Made by a program: the position numbers and the translations under genes
Shown here: piece by piece, positions 43,542 to 51,969 of the stretch
How the letters are laid out: each line of letters begins with the position of its first letter
Position numbering within the stretch: the stretch's first letter is position 1
Notes under the pieces: generated by a model
The model's input: only the letters and a program-made list of their open reading frames with translations
Told to the model about the DNA's origin: nothing
Databases searched by the model: none
NCBI RefSeq assembly: GCF_001908185.1
Contig: NZ_LGHM01000147.1
Span: 62,001 to 126,000 of the forward strand
Source of the DNA: Bradyrhizobium sp. AS23.2
Lineage (GTDB): Bacteria > Pseudomonadota > Alphaproteobacteria > Rhizobiales > Xanthobacteraceae
Length of the DNA: 64,000 nucleotides
Direction of reading: 5' to 3'

Positions 43542-46500
43542 TTACCACGAGTACCGCACGCCGAAGTCGCCCTTGACGCCATCGCGCCTGCCGCCGTCGG
43601 TGCCGCTCACTGCGAACTGGTAGCCTGCCTGCGCATAGAGGCTAAGGCCAGGAAGAATTTTCGCGCTGAACCCGCCGGCGAACTCCAGCCGCGTCGTCCG
43701 CTCGAGCAAGGGCACCGCGTCAATGCCGAACATCGTGTTCGCGTTGGCGCCCCAGTCACGCCAGATATTGCCGAGCACGTAAGGTTGCCACACCCGCCCG
43801 GCGGGATCGTTGATGGTCCACTTGCCGCGCAGGCCGAGCCGTCCCGTGGCGCCGGAGGTGGTGCCGAGCGCGACCGGGCCCAGGCCGTCATTGTTGGCGT
43901 CGAAGGAAACGCGCTGCCAGATGATTTGCCCTTCCGGCTCCAGCACGAAGCGCGGTCCAAGCCATGGCAGCGGGATGGGATAGCCCGCCTCCAGCGATGA
44001 GGTGAAGCCCGTACCGTTGGTCGGCAATCTGGCAAACTGGGTCGAGGCGTCGCCGTTGTAGAACGAGCCCTGCAGCACCGCGTCGATGTACCAGCCTCCG
44101 GGGCCATAGTGGGTCCAGTAGCCGCCGACCGAATAGGCATTGAGATTGAGCGAGCCGGTGTGCTGCAGGACATAGGCGGTCGCCGCCGCGTTGGTGACGA
44201 GCCCGTTCACGCCGACGTTGCCATTGCCATAGGCGAAGTAGAGGCCGGCGGTGTCGCTGTGGCCCGGGATCAGGCTGCCGCGCCAGACATCGATGCCGGT
44301 CTGGATGCCGGCAACTCTGCCGGTGGCGCGCGGGTCGGCGAAGGCCTGGTAGTGGTTGTCGATCTGCTGCCCGAACAGGCGGCCCCACACGGCCTGCTGG
44401 CAATTGGCGTACGGCAAGGGTGGGGCCTTGGTGATTGGTGGGGCCTTGGTGATGATGGCGCTGTAGTCTGGCGTGGCGTTCAAGCACGCGGCGTCTGCTG
44501 CCGCATCGCCGACGCGCTCATGCAGGGTGCCAAGGGTGGTGAGACCTATCTGCCGCGCAATCGGCTGCACTACGCCATAGGTCGCAAGCTCCGGCCCGAT
44601 GATCGGCCAGGCGCCGGGCGGCAGCGTTTGCGGCGGCGGATCGGTCGGCAGGTTCGGCCCCGTCGGCGGTAGGGGAGCAATCGGCTCCGTCGGCGGCACG
44701 TCCATAGTGTTGCGCAGGAACCAGTCACTGGGATTGCTGCCGCTGACGCCACCAAGGAAGAGACGATAATCGAAGGAGCCGCCGCGCACCTCCATGCCAG
44801 CAGCGAGCGCGAAAACGTCGGGTGCCGAACGGCTGGGGTCGAGCACCTGAACCACCAGGATGCCGTCGCCGACAGTTAGCACACCCGTGCCGCCGGCATT
44901 GCGGATTGCCAACCGTGTTGCGCCGCCGGGGCCGAGGGATGTGCTATCGACCACCAGCACGTCAGACTGTGATGCGGGGCCACCTTCGTTCAGCACCGTG
45001 TCGAGCTTCAGCGTGCCGCCGTTGGAGATGAAAGTCCCGGGGCCTGGACCCGCGATCAGCGGCATGGGCGTCGAGCCGACCTGGCGTCCGGTGATCACGA
45101 GCACGTCACCTGGCACCGAGTTGGCCTGCAGATCGATGGTGCCGGAATTGGTGAACGTGGTCGCACCGAAAATCTGGCCCTGCACGGGGCCACTCAACGC
45201 CATGCTGTTGAAGGTCAGACCCAGCGGCAGATATTGGCCGGCGCTATCAAGCCTGGTTGCGCCGGGACCGCCCAGCAATGCCAAGGTCCCGTTGTTGGTG
45301 AAGGTGCCGGGGCCAAGGTCCGTAACCGCAACGCGGAGCGTGTCGCGCACGCCATCCCCATTGGTGTCAGCGAAGTGCCGCAGGTTGAACAGGCCATTGT
45401 TCTCGATGCTGTTATTGTCGCCGACGAGCTGCACGAAGCCCGTGATGGTGCCGTTGTTGATGATGCTGGTGTTGTTGCTCGGGAAGAGCGAAGTATTTGC
45501 GACCGCACGATCGGACAACGCGCCGATGGTGCCGTCATTGGTCAGAGTGGCAGCGCCAGCGGATGAACCGAGGACAACGCCGGAGGCCTGTAGACCGTAG
45601 GTCGGGCCGAGGCTGGTAAGTTCAGCCTGCCAACCGCCCATCACCGATCCGGCCTGAACGTTGACCGTCACGCCGCCACTGCGGCTCGTCGCGCTGATCC
45701 CGGCGCCGAACTCCCCCTGGGCGAGAACATCCTTGCTCGTACTGACTTGCACCGAGCCAGTTATCGCCGTCGACACCGGATTTATCGACTTGATGTCCGT
45801 CAGTAATCCAGGAATTCGACGGAGTATCGTGCCGCTGCTGTCGGCGAGTATGCCGACTGCGTTTGACCCGGTCGTCGTGTTGATCGGCCCTGTAGAGTTC
45901 ACCGCTATGCTGCCGGTGCCGGAAGAAAGGGCTGTGATGCCGGTGCCGTTCCCGCCAGAGGTTGTAATGCCCGGGCCGGTATAGCTCACATCGATTTGAG
46001 CACCTGCAGCCGCCACGGCTCGAATACCAGCCGGTAGATTGCCGGAGCTGGTGGTCTCCGGCCCGGAACTCGTGATTTCCGATGCCACGTTCGCAGTTAA
46101 CTTGTTCGCCGCGGTGGCCGTCTCAAAACCCGAAAAGACATAAACACCGGGGCCTCCACGTTCCGTGCCGCTCACGTTGATGACGGTGCCGGCCGCGGTG
46201 CTGGCCGTAGCCGACCCGTTGCCATCAACCCACACGAGGATGCCACGGGGCCGGATTGCGCTCACGTTGAGCGTGCCGCTATTGAATGTCACCGACGCAT
46301 CGCCGGGCCCAGAGGAGCCAAAGAGTGCATCGCCGGCATGAGCGAGCAAACCGTACTGGGTGGTACCGGGGCCAGCGTTTCGCAGGACACTGATATCCCC
46401 CGAAGCCACGAGGGTTGCGTTGCCAGTGCCGCGGTTGTCCACCTGTATGGCGCCTCCTTCACTTCCGACAGTGGCTATGATTGTGCCTTGAAAGTTTACG

Positions 46501-47120
46501 CTCGCCAAATCAGGTCGCAGCGCCGAGTTTCGGTGCGAGAAATTCAATATCGCCCAGGTGCTGTCGGTGCCGCTCACGTTAATTGTGGTGTTTGTTGCAC
46601 TAATGATGGCGTCCCCGCTGGACTGAATCCGAAGGCCGGTGTTGTTAGCGGTTGTGGGATTGGCTGTATTGTTGATGGTCACGCTATCTGCAGTGATGGA
46701 GACGTCAGCGGGGCTGGACACGCCTCCCGTGTTAGCACCGTTGACAGCGTTAACGCTGCCTGGGCCTTGCGGGATGGTGACAATGACACCGGGCTGAAGC
46801 GTGAGGTGAATGGGGGAGTCGGTGGGGTCGTAGTTGATGCCGTTGGAATAAGGGTTGCCTGCGGTAGGACAGGTAGCGCTGCCGGAGGCATCGAGTAACC
46901 CGCACTCGTTGCTCGCCCGTGCAGGTGATAGCCCCACGTCGAAAGCGGCCACCGTGGTTACAAGAACGATTAACGAAGCCCTCGATAGCAGCCGATAACG
47001 GAGCAAACGAAATGAACCGGAAGCACGTGCTTGCTTAGTACGCGCGATCCTGAGTCGATCGGGATGTACTGCAGGCTTGCAGGAGTAAGCACTGGACGCC
47101 CGACGATCGGTAACGGACAT
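43542..47120 (-). CDS. autotransporter (type Va secretion), large adhesin-like passenger
   Basis: A roughly 1192-residue outer-membrane autotransporter. The N terminus has an extended basic stretch followed by a hydrophobic core (SLIVLVTTVAAFDVGL) and a likely cleavage after SPARA. The passenger (about 75-830) is rich in Asn, Thr, Ser and Gly with repeated beta-helix strands (for example STGPINTTTGSNAVGILADS). A Pro-rich stretch (about 835-860) precedes the translocator. The C-terminal 290 residues form the barrel, ending in GVRYSW, the usual aromatic end. A short tandem motif ITKAPP lies in the linker. Function could be adhesion or aggregation; no catalytic motif was seen. It lies beside a phage remnant and an AT-richer upstream region. 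An ATG three codons upstream (47129) is possible. Confidence 0.88.
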   Translation of the reverse strand: MSVTDRRASSAYSCKPAVHPDRLRIARTKQARASGSFRLLRYRLLSRASLIVLVTTVAAFDVGLSPARASNECGLLDASGSATCPTAGNPYSNGINYDPTDSPIHLTLQPGVIVTIPQGPGSVNAVNGANTGGVSSPADVSITADSVTINNTANPTTANNTGLRIQSSGDAIISATNTTINVSGTDSTWAILNFSHRNSALRPDLASVNFQGTIIATVGSEGGAIQVDNRGTGNATLVASGDISVLRNAGPGTTQYGLLAHAGDALFGSSGPGDASVTFNSGTLNVSAIRPRGILVWVDGNGSATASTAAGTVINVSGTERGGPGVYVFSGFETATAANKLTANVASEITSSGPETTSSGNLPAGIRAVAAAGAQIDVSYTGPGITTSGGNGTGITALSSGTGSIAVNSTGPINTTTGSNAVGILADSSGTILRRIPGLLTDIKSINPVSTAITGSVQVSTSKDVLAQGEFGAGISATSRSGGVTVNVQAGSVMGGWQAELTSLGPTYGLQASGVVLGSSAGAATLTNDGTIGALSDRAVANTSLFPSNNTSIINNGTITGFVQLVGDNNSIENNGLFNLRHFADTNGDGVRDTLRVAVTDLGPGTFTNNGTLALLGGPGATRLDSAGQYLPLGLTFNSMALSGPVQGQIFGATTFTNSGTIDLQANSVPGDVLVITGRQVGSTPMPLIAGPGPGTFISNGGTLKLDTVLNEGGPASQSDVLVVDSTSLGPGGATRLAIRNAGGTGVLTVGDGILVVQVLDPSRSAPDVFALAAGMEVRGGSFDYRLFLGGVSGSNPSDWFLRNTMDVPPTEPIAPLPPTGPNLPTDPPPQTLPPGAWPIIGPELATYGVVQPIARQIGLTTLGTLHERVGDAAADAACLNATPDYSAIITKAPPITKAPPLPYANCQQAVWGRLFGQQIDNHYQAFADPRATGRVAGIQTGIDVWRGSLIPGHSDTAGLYFAYGNGNVGVNGLVTNAAATAYVLQHTGSLNLNAYSVGGYWTHYGPGGWYIDAVLQGSFYNGDASTQFARLPTNGTGFTSSLEAGYPIPLPWLGPRFVLEPEGQIIWQRVSFDANNDGLGPVALGTTSGATGRLGLRGKWTINDPAGRVWQPYVLGNIWRDWGANANTMFGIDAVPLLERTTRLEFAGGFSAKILPGLSLYAQAGYQFAVSGTDGGRRDGVKGDFGVRYSW

Positions 47121-47698
47121 GCATTCCATCGCTGTTCCCCATAGCGGTCAATTGCCATTGCAAAATCGGGACAACGAAAGGGCGGAAGCGCCGGTCGTTC
47201 GGGCGCGCAAAATCTAATTTCATTAGGCCGATCAAAGGCGAGACGCGCAGAATTCAAATATCTATGCAGAGTTGTTGAATGAAACGCCGCAACTGTGGCG
47301 AACGGAAGCTATTTGAATTTTTCTCAATGATTGTTGCGGCTTAGCGACATTGGGGACAGTGATGCTGACCAATTATTTTCATACTATTCAAACCGCAAAT
47401 GTGGGCAAAGCTCGTCCCTAGCTCACATCGCAGTCTGATTTCGATCGGTCGTCAGCGGCACATCCGCCTGATGTAAGGACGAATAACGAAAGAACCGCCG
47501 GATCAGGGGTCTCTATCCGCGAATTCAACTGCGTGAAGGTGCTCGCGGAGAGAGATACCCCTCACCCGTCTCGCCGCTATCGCTATAGCCGATGCGAAGC
47601 ATCGGCGTTCTAAGGACGGTGGCCGAAGGCCGCCTATGCCACCCTCTCCCACAAGAAGGGGAGAGGGGAAGAACGCGCCGAGCGCTAGCTCGAAGTCA
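47121..47698. other. long intergenic region upstream of the autotransporter
   Basis: Almost 580 bases without a supported gene. From 47230 to 47420 it is clearly AT-richer than its surroundings and contains an inverted pair GCCGCAAC (about 47287) and GTTGCGGC (about 47333), 38 bases apart, which might bind a regulator of the autotransporter. From 47557 onward it is a repeat element. Confidence 0.45.
47557..47669. repeat. CTCTCCCC-type intergenic repeat, family G copy 2
   Basis: Starts ACCCCTCACCCGTCTCGCCG, contains CCGATGCGAAGCATCGG as a palindrome and TGGCCGAAGGCCGCC, and closes with CCACCCTCTCCCACAAGAAG then GGGAGAGGGG. It ends just before the MmgE/PrpD stop. Confidence 0.7.
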
Positions 47699-49066
47699 CT
47701 ACCTCCCCAGCTCCGTCGCCTTAGCCACGCGGTCGAACCGCTCCAGCGTCATGATCGCATCCGCGAATTTCTCCGCGCGCGCGTTCAGCACCGGGCGCGC
47801 CAGCGTCAGGAACTTCTGCTGCATCGCCTGCGCGTCGGGGAAGGAGGTCGGCTCGCCCGAGGGATCGGCATAGAGGCGCTCATGCACACCATCGTCGGTG
47901 GTGATGCTGACACGGGCGCCGAACGGATGGGTGCGGCCGACCTCGAGGCGGTCGTCCTGCACCACGTCGAACTTGTCGGCGAGCGCGTCGATGGCCGCAT
48001 CGCCGAGACGGTTGTAGTCGTCCCAGCCGAAGCTGCCCTGGTCGAGCGCGAGCGCGCCGGTGAAGAACATCGAGAACTGGCCGCCGACGATCGAGCGCGG
48101 ATGACGCTTGGTCGCGGCATCGCCGGTCAGCGTGATCCCGTTGCGGTGCAGCCCGATCTCGACGCGCTTGACCTGGTCGGGCGTCAGATTGTGCTCGCGC
48201 CGCATTGCGATCAGCGCGTCGATCGCGGCGTGGGTGTAGCGGCAGCTCGGATACGGCTTTACGCCGATCTTCATGGTCTCGTAAGTCTTGCCGAGCTCGG
48301 CGACTGCCTTGTCCGGATGCGCATCGTCGGTGTAGCCGGCGAGCAGGCCGTGCTTGCCCTCGACCGATTCGGTCGAGCCGACGAAATCGTTGCGCGCCAG
48401 CGTCGCGGCGATCACGCCGTTCATCGCGGCGGCGCCGACCTGGTAGCGCTTGTTCCAGGCGCCGTTGACGAGAAATTGCAGCGAGCCCGCGGCCTGGCTG
48501 CCGGAGATGCCGAAGGCGGCGATGATCTGCTTCTCGGAGAGGCCGAACAGCTTGCCGGCTGCCGCCGCCGCGCCATAGGTGCCTGCGGTCGCGGTCGGAT
48601 GGAAGCCGCGCGCATAATGCGAGGTCGGATCGAGCGCGTTGCCGAGCCGGCAGCAGACCTCATAGCCCGCCACGATCGCGGTCAGCACGTCGCGCCCGGA
48701 GGCGCCGACCATCTCGCCGACGGCGAAGGCGGCCGGGACGACCGGCGCGCTCGGATGCAGCGAGGAATCCGCATGGGTATCGTCGAAATCGAGGGAGTGG
48801 CCGAGCGCGCCGTTGAGGAGGGCCGCAACCGCCGGTGTCCAGGTCTTGGTGTCGCCGAACACGGTGGACTCGCCCTTGGTGTCGAGCGCGAGCGCTTCCA
48901 GCATCTTCAGGATCGACGGGGTGGATTCCGCCTCGGACCTGGCCCGGATGGCGCTGCCGAGGAAATCCAGTGTCAGCACTTTCGCGCGATCCAGCACCTC
49001 CGCCGGAATATCCTGGTATTTCAGATTGAAGACGTAAGCGGCGAGCGTTGCGGTTTCGTGGGCCAT
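47699..49066 (-). CDS. MmgE/PrpD family protein
   Basis: A 455-residue member of the family that includes 2-methylcitrate dehydratase (PrpD), iminodisuccinate epimerase and cis-aconitate decarboxylase. Characteristic stretches: TLDFLGSAIRARSEAES near the start, NGALGHSLDFDDTHADSSLH (about 90-109), GYEVCCRLGNALDP and HPTATAGTYGAAAAAGKLFG. The KPYPSCRYTHAAIDALIAMR segment follows in the C-terminal half. No prpB/prpC genes are nearby, so a methylcitrate role is not supported and the substrate is unknown. GAGGAAACACG precedes the ATG. The gene diverges from the FUSC gene. Confidence 0.9.
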   Translation of the reverse strand: MAHETATLAAYVFNLKYQDIPAEVLDRAKVLTLDFLGSAIRARSEAESTPSILKMLEALALDTKGESTVFGDTKTWTPAVAALLNGALGHSLDFDDTHADSSLHPSAPVVPAAFAVGEMVGASGRDVLTAIVAGYEVCCRLGNALDPTSHYARGFHPTATAGTYGAAAAAGKLFGLSEKQIIAAFGISGSQAAGSLQFLVNGAWNKRYQVGAAAMNGVIAATLARNDFVGSTESVEGKHGLLAGYTDDAHPDKAVAELGKTYETMKIGVKPYPSCRYTHAAIDALIAMRREHNLTPDQVKRVEIGLHRNGITLTGDAATKRHPRSIVGGQFSMFFTGALALDQGSFGWDDYNRLGDAAIDALADKFDVVQDDRLEVGRTHPFGARVSITTDDGVHERLYADPSGEPTSFPDAQAMQQKFLTLARPVLNARAEKFADAIMTLERFDRVAKATELGR

Positions 49067-49190
49067 CGTGTTTCCTCGTTTTGGCGCGCAAATTAGGCGG
49101 GCTGATTTGGCCTTTCAAGCGGCCTCGGGGCCGTGGGCATCAGCTATGCTTTTGCCTGGCTTTATGAGGATCGGACCGGGACATTCGACG

Positions 49191-50306
49191 ATGGCACTCG
49201 CAAAGGAGCTGTTCGACCGGATCCGGTCGCGAAGGACGCAGCTGGGGCTGGCGATCCGGGTCACGGTGGCCGCGACGGCGGCGTATGCGATCGCGACGGC
49301 GCTGCATCTGTTGCTGCCGCTCTGGGCGGTCCTGACCTCGCTGATCGTGACCCAGATGAGCGTCGGCCGCTCGCTGAAGGCGACGCGCGACTATATGCTC
49401 GGCACGATCGGCGGCGCCATCTATGGCGGCGCCATCGCGATCCTGCTTCCCTACCACAGCGAAGCGGGGCTGTTGGGCCTGCTGGTGCTGGCGGTCGCGC
49501 CGCTCGCCTTCATCGCCGCGATCTATCCGACCCTGAGCACCGCCACCGTGACAGCAGTGATCGTGCTGCTGGTCCCGACCATGCATCATGCCGATCCGCT
49601 CGCGTCGGCGATCGACCGCGTCAGCGAGGTCTCGGTGGGTGCTATCACCGGGCTGCTGGTCTCCTTCCTGGTGCTGCCGTCGCGCGCGGTGCGGCAGATC
49701 CGCGCCAGCGCGGCGATCCTGCTCGAACTGATCGCAGACGCCTTCACCGAATTGCTTGCGGGCCTGACGCGCGGCCGTGACAACGACGCGCTGCACCGGA
49801 TCCAGGACGGCATCGGCACCGCGATTGTCGGCCTCAACGCCATCGGCAGTGAGGCCGAGCGCGAGCGTTCCGCGCGCCTGTCCGGCGGTCCGGACACCGG
49901 CCCGCTGCTGCGAACGATCCTGCGGCTGCGCCATGACGTCGTGATGATCGGCCGCGCCACTGTGGTGCCGCTGCCGATCGAGGTGCAGAGCCGGCTTGCG
50001 GCCCCGCTGACGGAAGTCTCGACCGTGATCGCGAGCTTTCTTCGCTCCGCCGCCGCGGCTTTGCGCGAGGGCGTCGGCGCGCCACCGATCCATCCCGTGC
50101 ACGTCGCGCTTCAGCACTACGCCGAGGCAGTCGCCGGCGTCCGGCAGGACGGCCTTATTCGCGGCCATCCCGGCGACACTGCGGAGCGCTTCTTCGCGCT
50201 CGGCTTCTCGCTGGAGCAGATGCACCAGAATCTCTGCGATCTCGACCGCGTCGTCGGCGAATGGTCGGAAGCGGCCGCCGACAAGCCCGCGCGCGTGGGC
50301 AGATGA
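49191..50306 (+). CDS. FUSC-family membrane protein (aromatic acid exporter-like)
   Basis: A 371-residue inner-membrane protein. Six hydrophobic segments lie in about residues 18-165 (VTVAATAAYAIATALHLLLP, LWAVLTSLIVTQMS, GLLGLLVLAVAPLAFIAAIY, VTAVIVLLVPTM, SVGAITGLLVSFLVLPS). A cytoplasmic helical C-terminal half follows. It matches the FUSC/ArAE fold used for efflux of aromatic acids or similar small molecules. Only the N-terminal half of the classical duplicated FUSC layout is present. The ATG at 49191 is preferred; 49164 is possible. The stop overlaps the next gene's ATG (ATGA). Confidence 0.8.
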   Translation: MALAKELFDRIRSRRTQLGLAIRVTVAATAAYAIATALHLLLPLWAVLTSLIVTQMSVGRSLKATRDYMLGTIGGAIYGGAIAILLPYHSEAGLLGLLVLAVAPLAFIAAIYPTLSTATVTAVIVLLVPTMHHADPLASAIDRVSEVSVGAITGLLVSFLVLPSRAVRQIRASAAILLELIADAFTELLAGLTRGRDNDALHRIQDGIGTAIVGLNAIGSEAERERSARLSGGPDTGPLLRTILRLRHDVVMIGRATVVPLPIEVQSRLAAPLTEVSTVIASFLRSAAAALREGVGAPPIHPVHVALQHYAEAVAGVRQDGLIRGHPGDTAERFFALGFSLEQMHQNLCDLDRVVGEWSEAAADKPARVGR

Positions 50307-50811
50307 GGGCCCGCAGATATACTGTTGTTGCTGCCGCGCTGAGTGCGAGTCTCGTTGCCGCATCCAGCATAGCTCGGGCCGAATGCGACCCCGCCAAGCC
50401 AGTTGAGCCGGTCGCATCGCGCTTCGAGGTCCGCGGCGACACGGCCTATGACAGGAGTACCGATCTCACCTGGACACGATGCAGCTATGGGCAGCAGTGG
50501 ACAGAAGGTGAAGGTTGCTCTGGCTCGGTCAGGTTGCTGGATTGGGACAGCGCAATGGAACTTCACTTGCAGGGCGACGCAGCCTGGCGACTTCCGCAGC
50601 GAGACGAACTGCAAACCATCGTGGCAAGCCACTGCAAGAGGCCCGCGATCAACGAAACGGTGTTTCCCGGGACACCGTCGATCCAGTACTGGACAAGCAC
50701 GGCAAGCGGACCGTCCTATGCGTGGGTCGTGTTCTTTCGGACGGGCATGCCGACGTGGAATTTTCTGAAGACGCGCCGTTTGCCGTGCGCATGGTGCGAA
50801 CTGGCCGGTAA
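50303..50811 (+). pseudogene. DUF1566 (Lcl C-terminal) exported protein, frameshifted near its end
   Basis: The gene begins with a signal peptide (MRARRYTVVAAALSASLVAA, cleaved after ARA) and carries the DUF1566 fold: STDLTWTRCSYGQQW, then DGAAWRLPQRDEL-type residues (DAAWRLPQRDELQTIVASHC) and IQYWTSTASGPSYAWVVFF. After VVFF the frame breaks at TTCTTTCGG (T-run at 50735-50737). In the next frame the expected ending SDGHADVEFSEDAPFAVRMV then RTGR runs to a stop at 50811. One additional T would restore a 169-residue protein. Without it the frame runs on through the neighbouring gene on the other strand. The cause may be a sequencing error or real loss. DUF1566 proteins are exported and of unknown function. 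Confidence 0.7.
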
Positions 50812-50830
50812 CCGACCCGCTCAGCATCTC

Positions 50831-51484
50831 TCAACACCGCCGCGCGAGCCCCATGCCCTGCATGCGCCAGACCAGGAGATCGATGCGGTCCTGGCCGAAG
50901 AACGGCTCGTTCTCGAACACGAAGGTCGGCACGCCCCAATGGCCGGAGGCGGCGTGATCCTTCTCGTTCTTCGTGATCACCTGCTCGTAGCGATCCGCGT
51001 CAGCGGTGATCGCGGCATCCATCGCGGCGAGATCGAAGCCCGCCTGTTCGGCGGCGCGCGCGAGATGATCGCCATCGTTCCAACCCGCAACCGAGCCGTC
51101 CCAGAGCATGCGTGCGATCGCGTAGGTGAATTCGAGCGAGCGGCCTTCGAGCTGCGCCATGGCACCTAACCGGGTCAGGCGGTGGATGTAGGGCTGCTCG
51201 GCCGCGACATCGAGTGTCGTCATGTCCTGCACGACCGGATCGGGCCGCGGGAAGCGGAACGGAATCCCCTCGTGCTCGGCGACGCGGCGGGAGTCCAGCA
51301 CGATGTAGCGGGCGAACTGCGGACTGGCCTTCTTGAAGAAGCCGGGCACGCGGACCGCGAGCGGATAGACCGGTCGCAAATTCACCGCGAGGTCATACTG
51401 TTCGACGAGCTTGAGCGTCTTCGGCAGCGCCAGATAGCTGTAGGGACTGCGGAAAGAGAAGAAGAGGTCGACTGACAGCGTCAT
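50831..51484 (-). CDS. 2-hydroxychromene-2-carboxylate isomerase-like (DsbA fold)
   Basis: A 217-residue thioredoxin-fold protein of the HCCA isomerase/kappa glutathione-transferase type. The N-terminal motif is DLFFSFRSPYSYLALPKTLK, with the catalytic Ser in SPYSY. The helical insertion includes LTRLGAMAQLEGRSLEFTYA and the C-terminal part HWGVPTFVFENEPFFGQDRI is the cis-Pro region. The enzyme class isomerises hydroxychromene carboxylates in naphthalene breakdown with glutathione, but no naphthalene genes are near, so the substrate is uncertain. The start overlaps the stop of the DUF2867 gene (ATGA at 51481-51484). Confidence 0.87.
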   Translation of the reverse strand: MTLSVDLFFSFRSPYSYLALPKTLKLVEQYDLAVNLRPVYPLAVRVPGFFKKASPQFARYIVLDSRRVAEHEGIPFRFPRPDPVVQDMTTLDVAAEQPYIHRLTRLGAMAQLEGRSLEFTYAIARMLWDGSVAGWNDGDHLARAAEQAGFDLAAMDAAITADADRYEQVITKNEKDHAASGHWGVPTFVFENEPFFGQDRIDLLVWRMQGMGLARRC

Positions 51485-51969
51485 CGGGCCGGCTCCACGA
51501 TGCATCCCATCATGCCGCGGACCACGAGCTTGTGGAAGGGCATGATGAGGGTGAGGTAGGTCCGGCCGAGGAGATTATGCGTCCGCACCAGCGTGGTCGA
51601 TGTGACCTGACGGTCCGCCGCGTGGCCGGTCACGTCGATCACGACGCGAAAATCGAGGTGATGGTCATCGAAGCCGGCGACCAGCCGCTCCGGCGTCTCG
51701 CTCAGCACCGGAAACAGGCCGATCAGGCCGCCGGGCGCCGGCGCGCCTTCGCCCGATGTCTTCAGTCCGAGCGGCGCGACCGCGATGTTGCGCAGGCGCA
51801 GCAGCGCATCGATCCAGCGCGGCCCGTGCAGCACCATCCTTGTGCAGGCCTCGCGGGCATTCACCGGTGTCGAGCCGATCGCCACGCGGAAAGCGTCGAT
51901 GAACTGTGCACCGGCCAGCAGCGTGCCGGCGTCGATCTCGGGGGTGACTTCGCGAACAGTTCCGGTCAT
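51481..51969 (-). CDS. DUF2867 domain-containing protein
   Basis: A 162-residue protein of the DUF2867 family, of unknown function. Recognisable stretches are FIDAFRVAIGSTPVNAREAC, RWIDALLRLRNIAVAPLGL and LTLIMPFHKLVVRGMMG at the end. The shape is like START-domain-type lipid or small-molecule binders, but I cannot confirm that. It overlaps the MATE gene at its start (ATGA 51966-51969) and the isomerase gene at its end, so the three are co-transcribed and coupled. Confidence 0.78.
   Translation of the reverse strand: MTGTVREVTPEIDAGTLLAGAQFIDAFRVAIGSTPVNAREACTRMVLHGPRWIDALLRLRNIAVAPLGLKTSGEGAPAPGGLIGLFPVLSETPERLVAGFDDHHLDFRVVIDVTGHAADRQVTSTTLVRTHNLLGRTYLTLIMPFHKLVVRGMMGCIVEPAR

Noticed and set aside
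50738..51169. Extension of the DUF1566 frame over the isomerase gene
   Set aside because: Read-through after the frameshift, antisense to a recognisable DsbA-fold gene.
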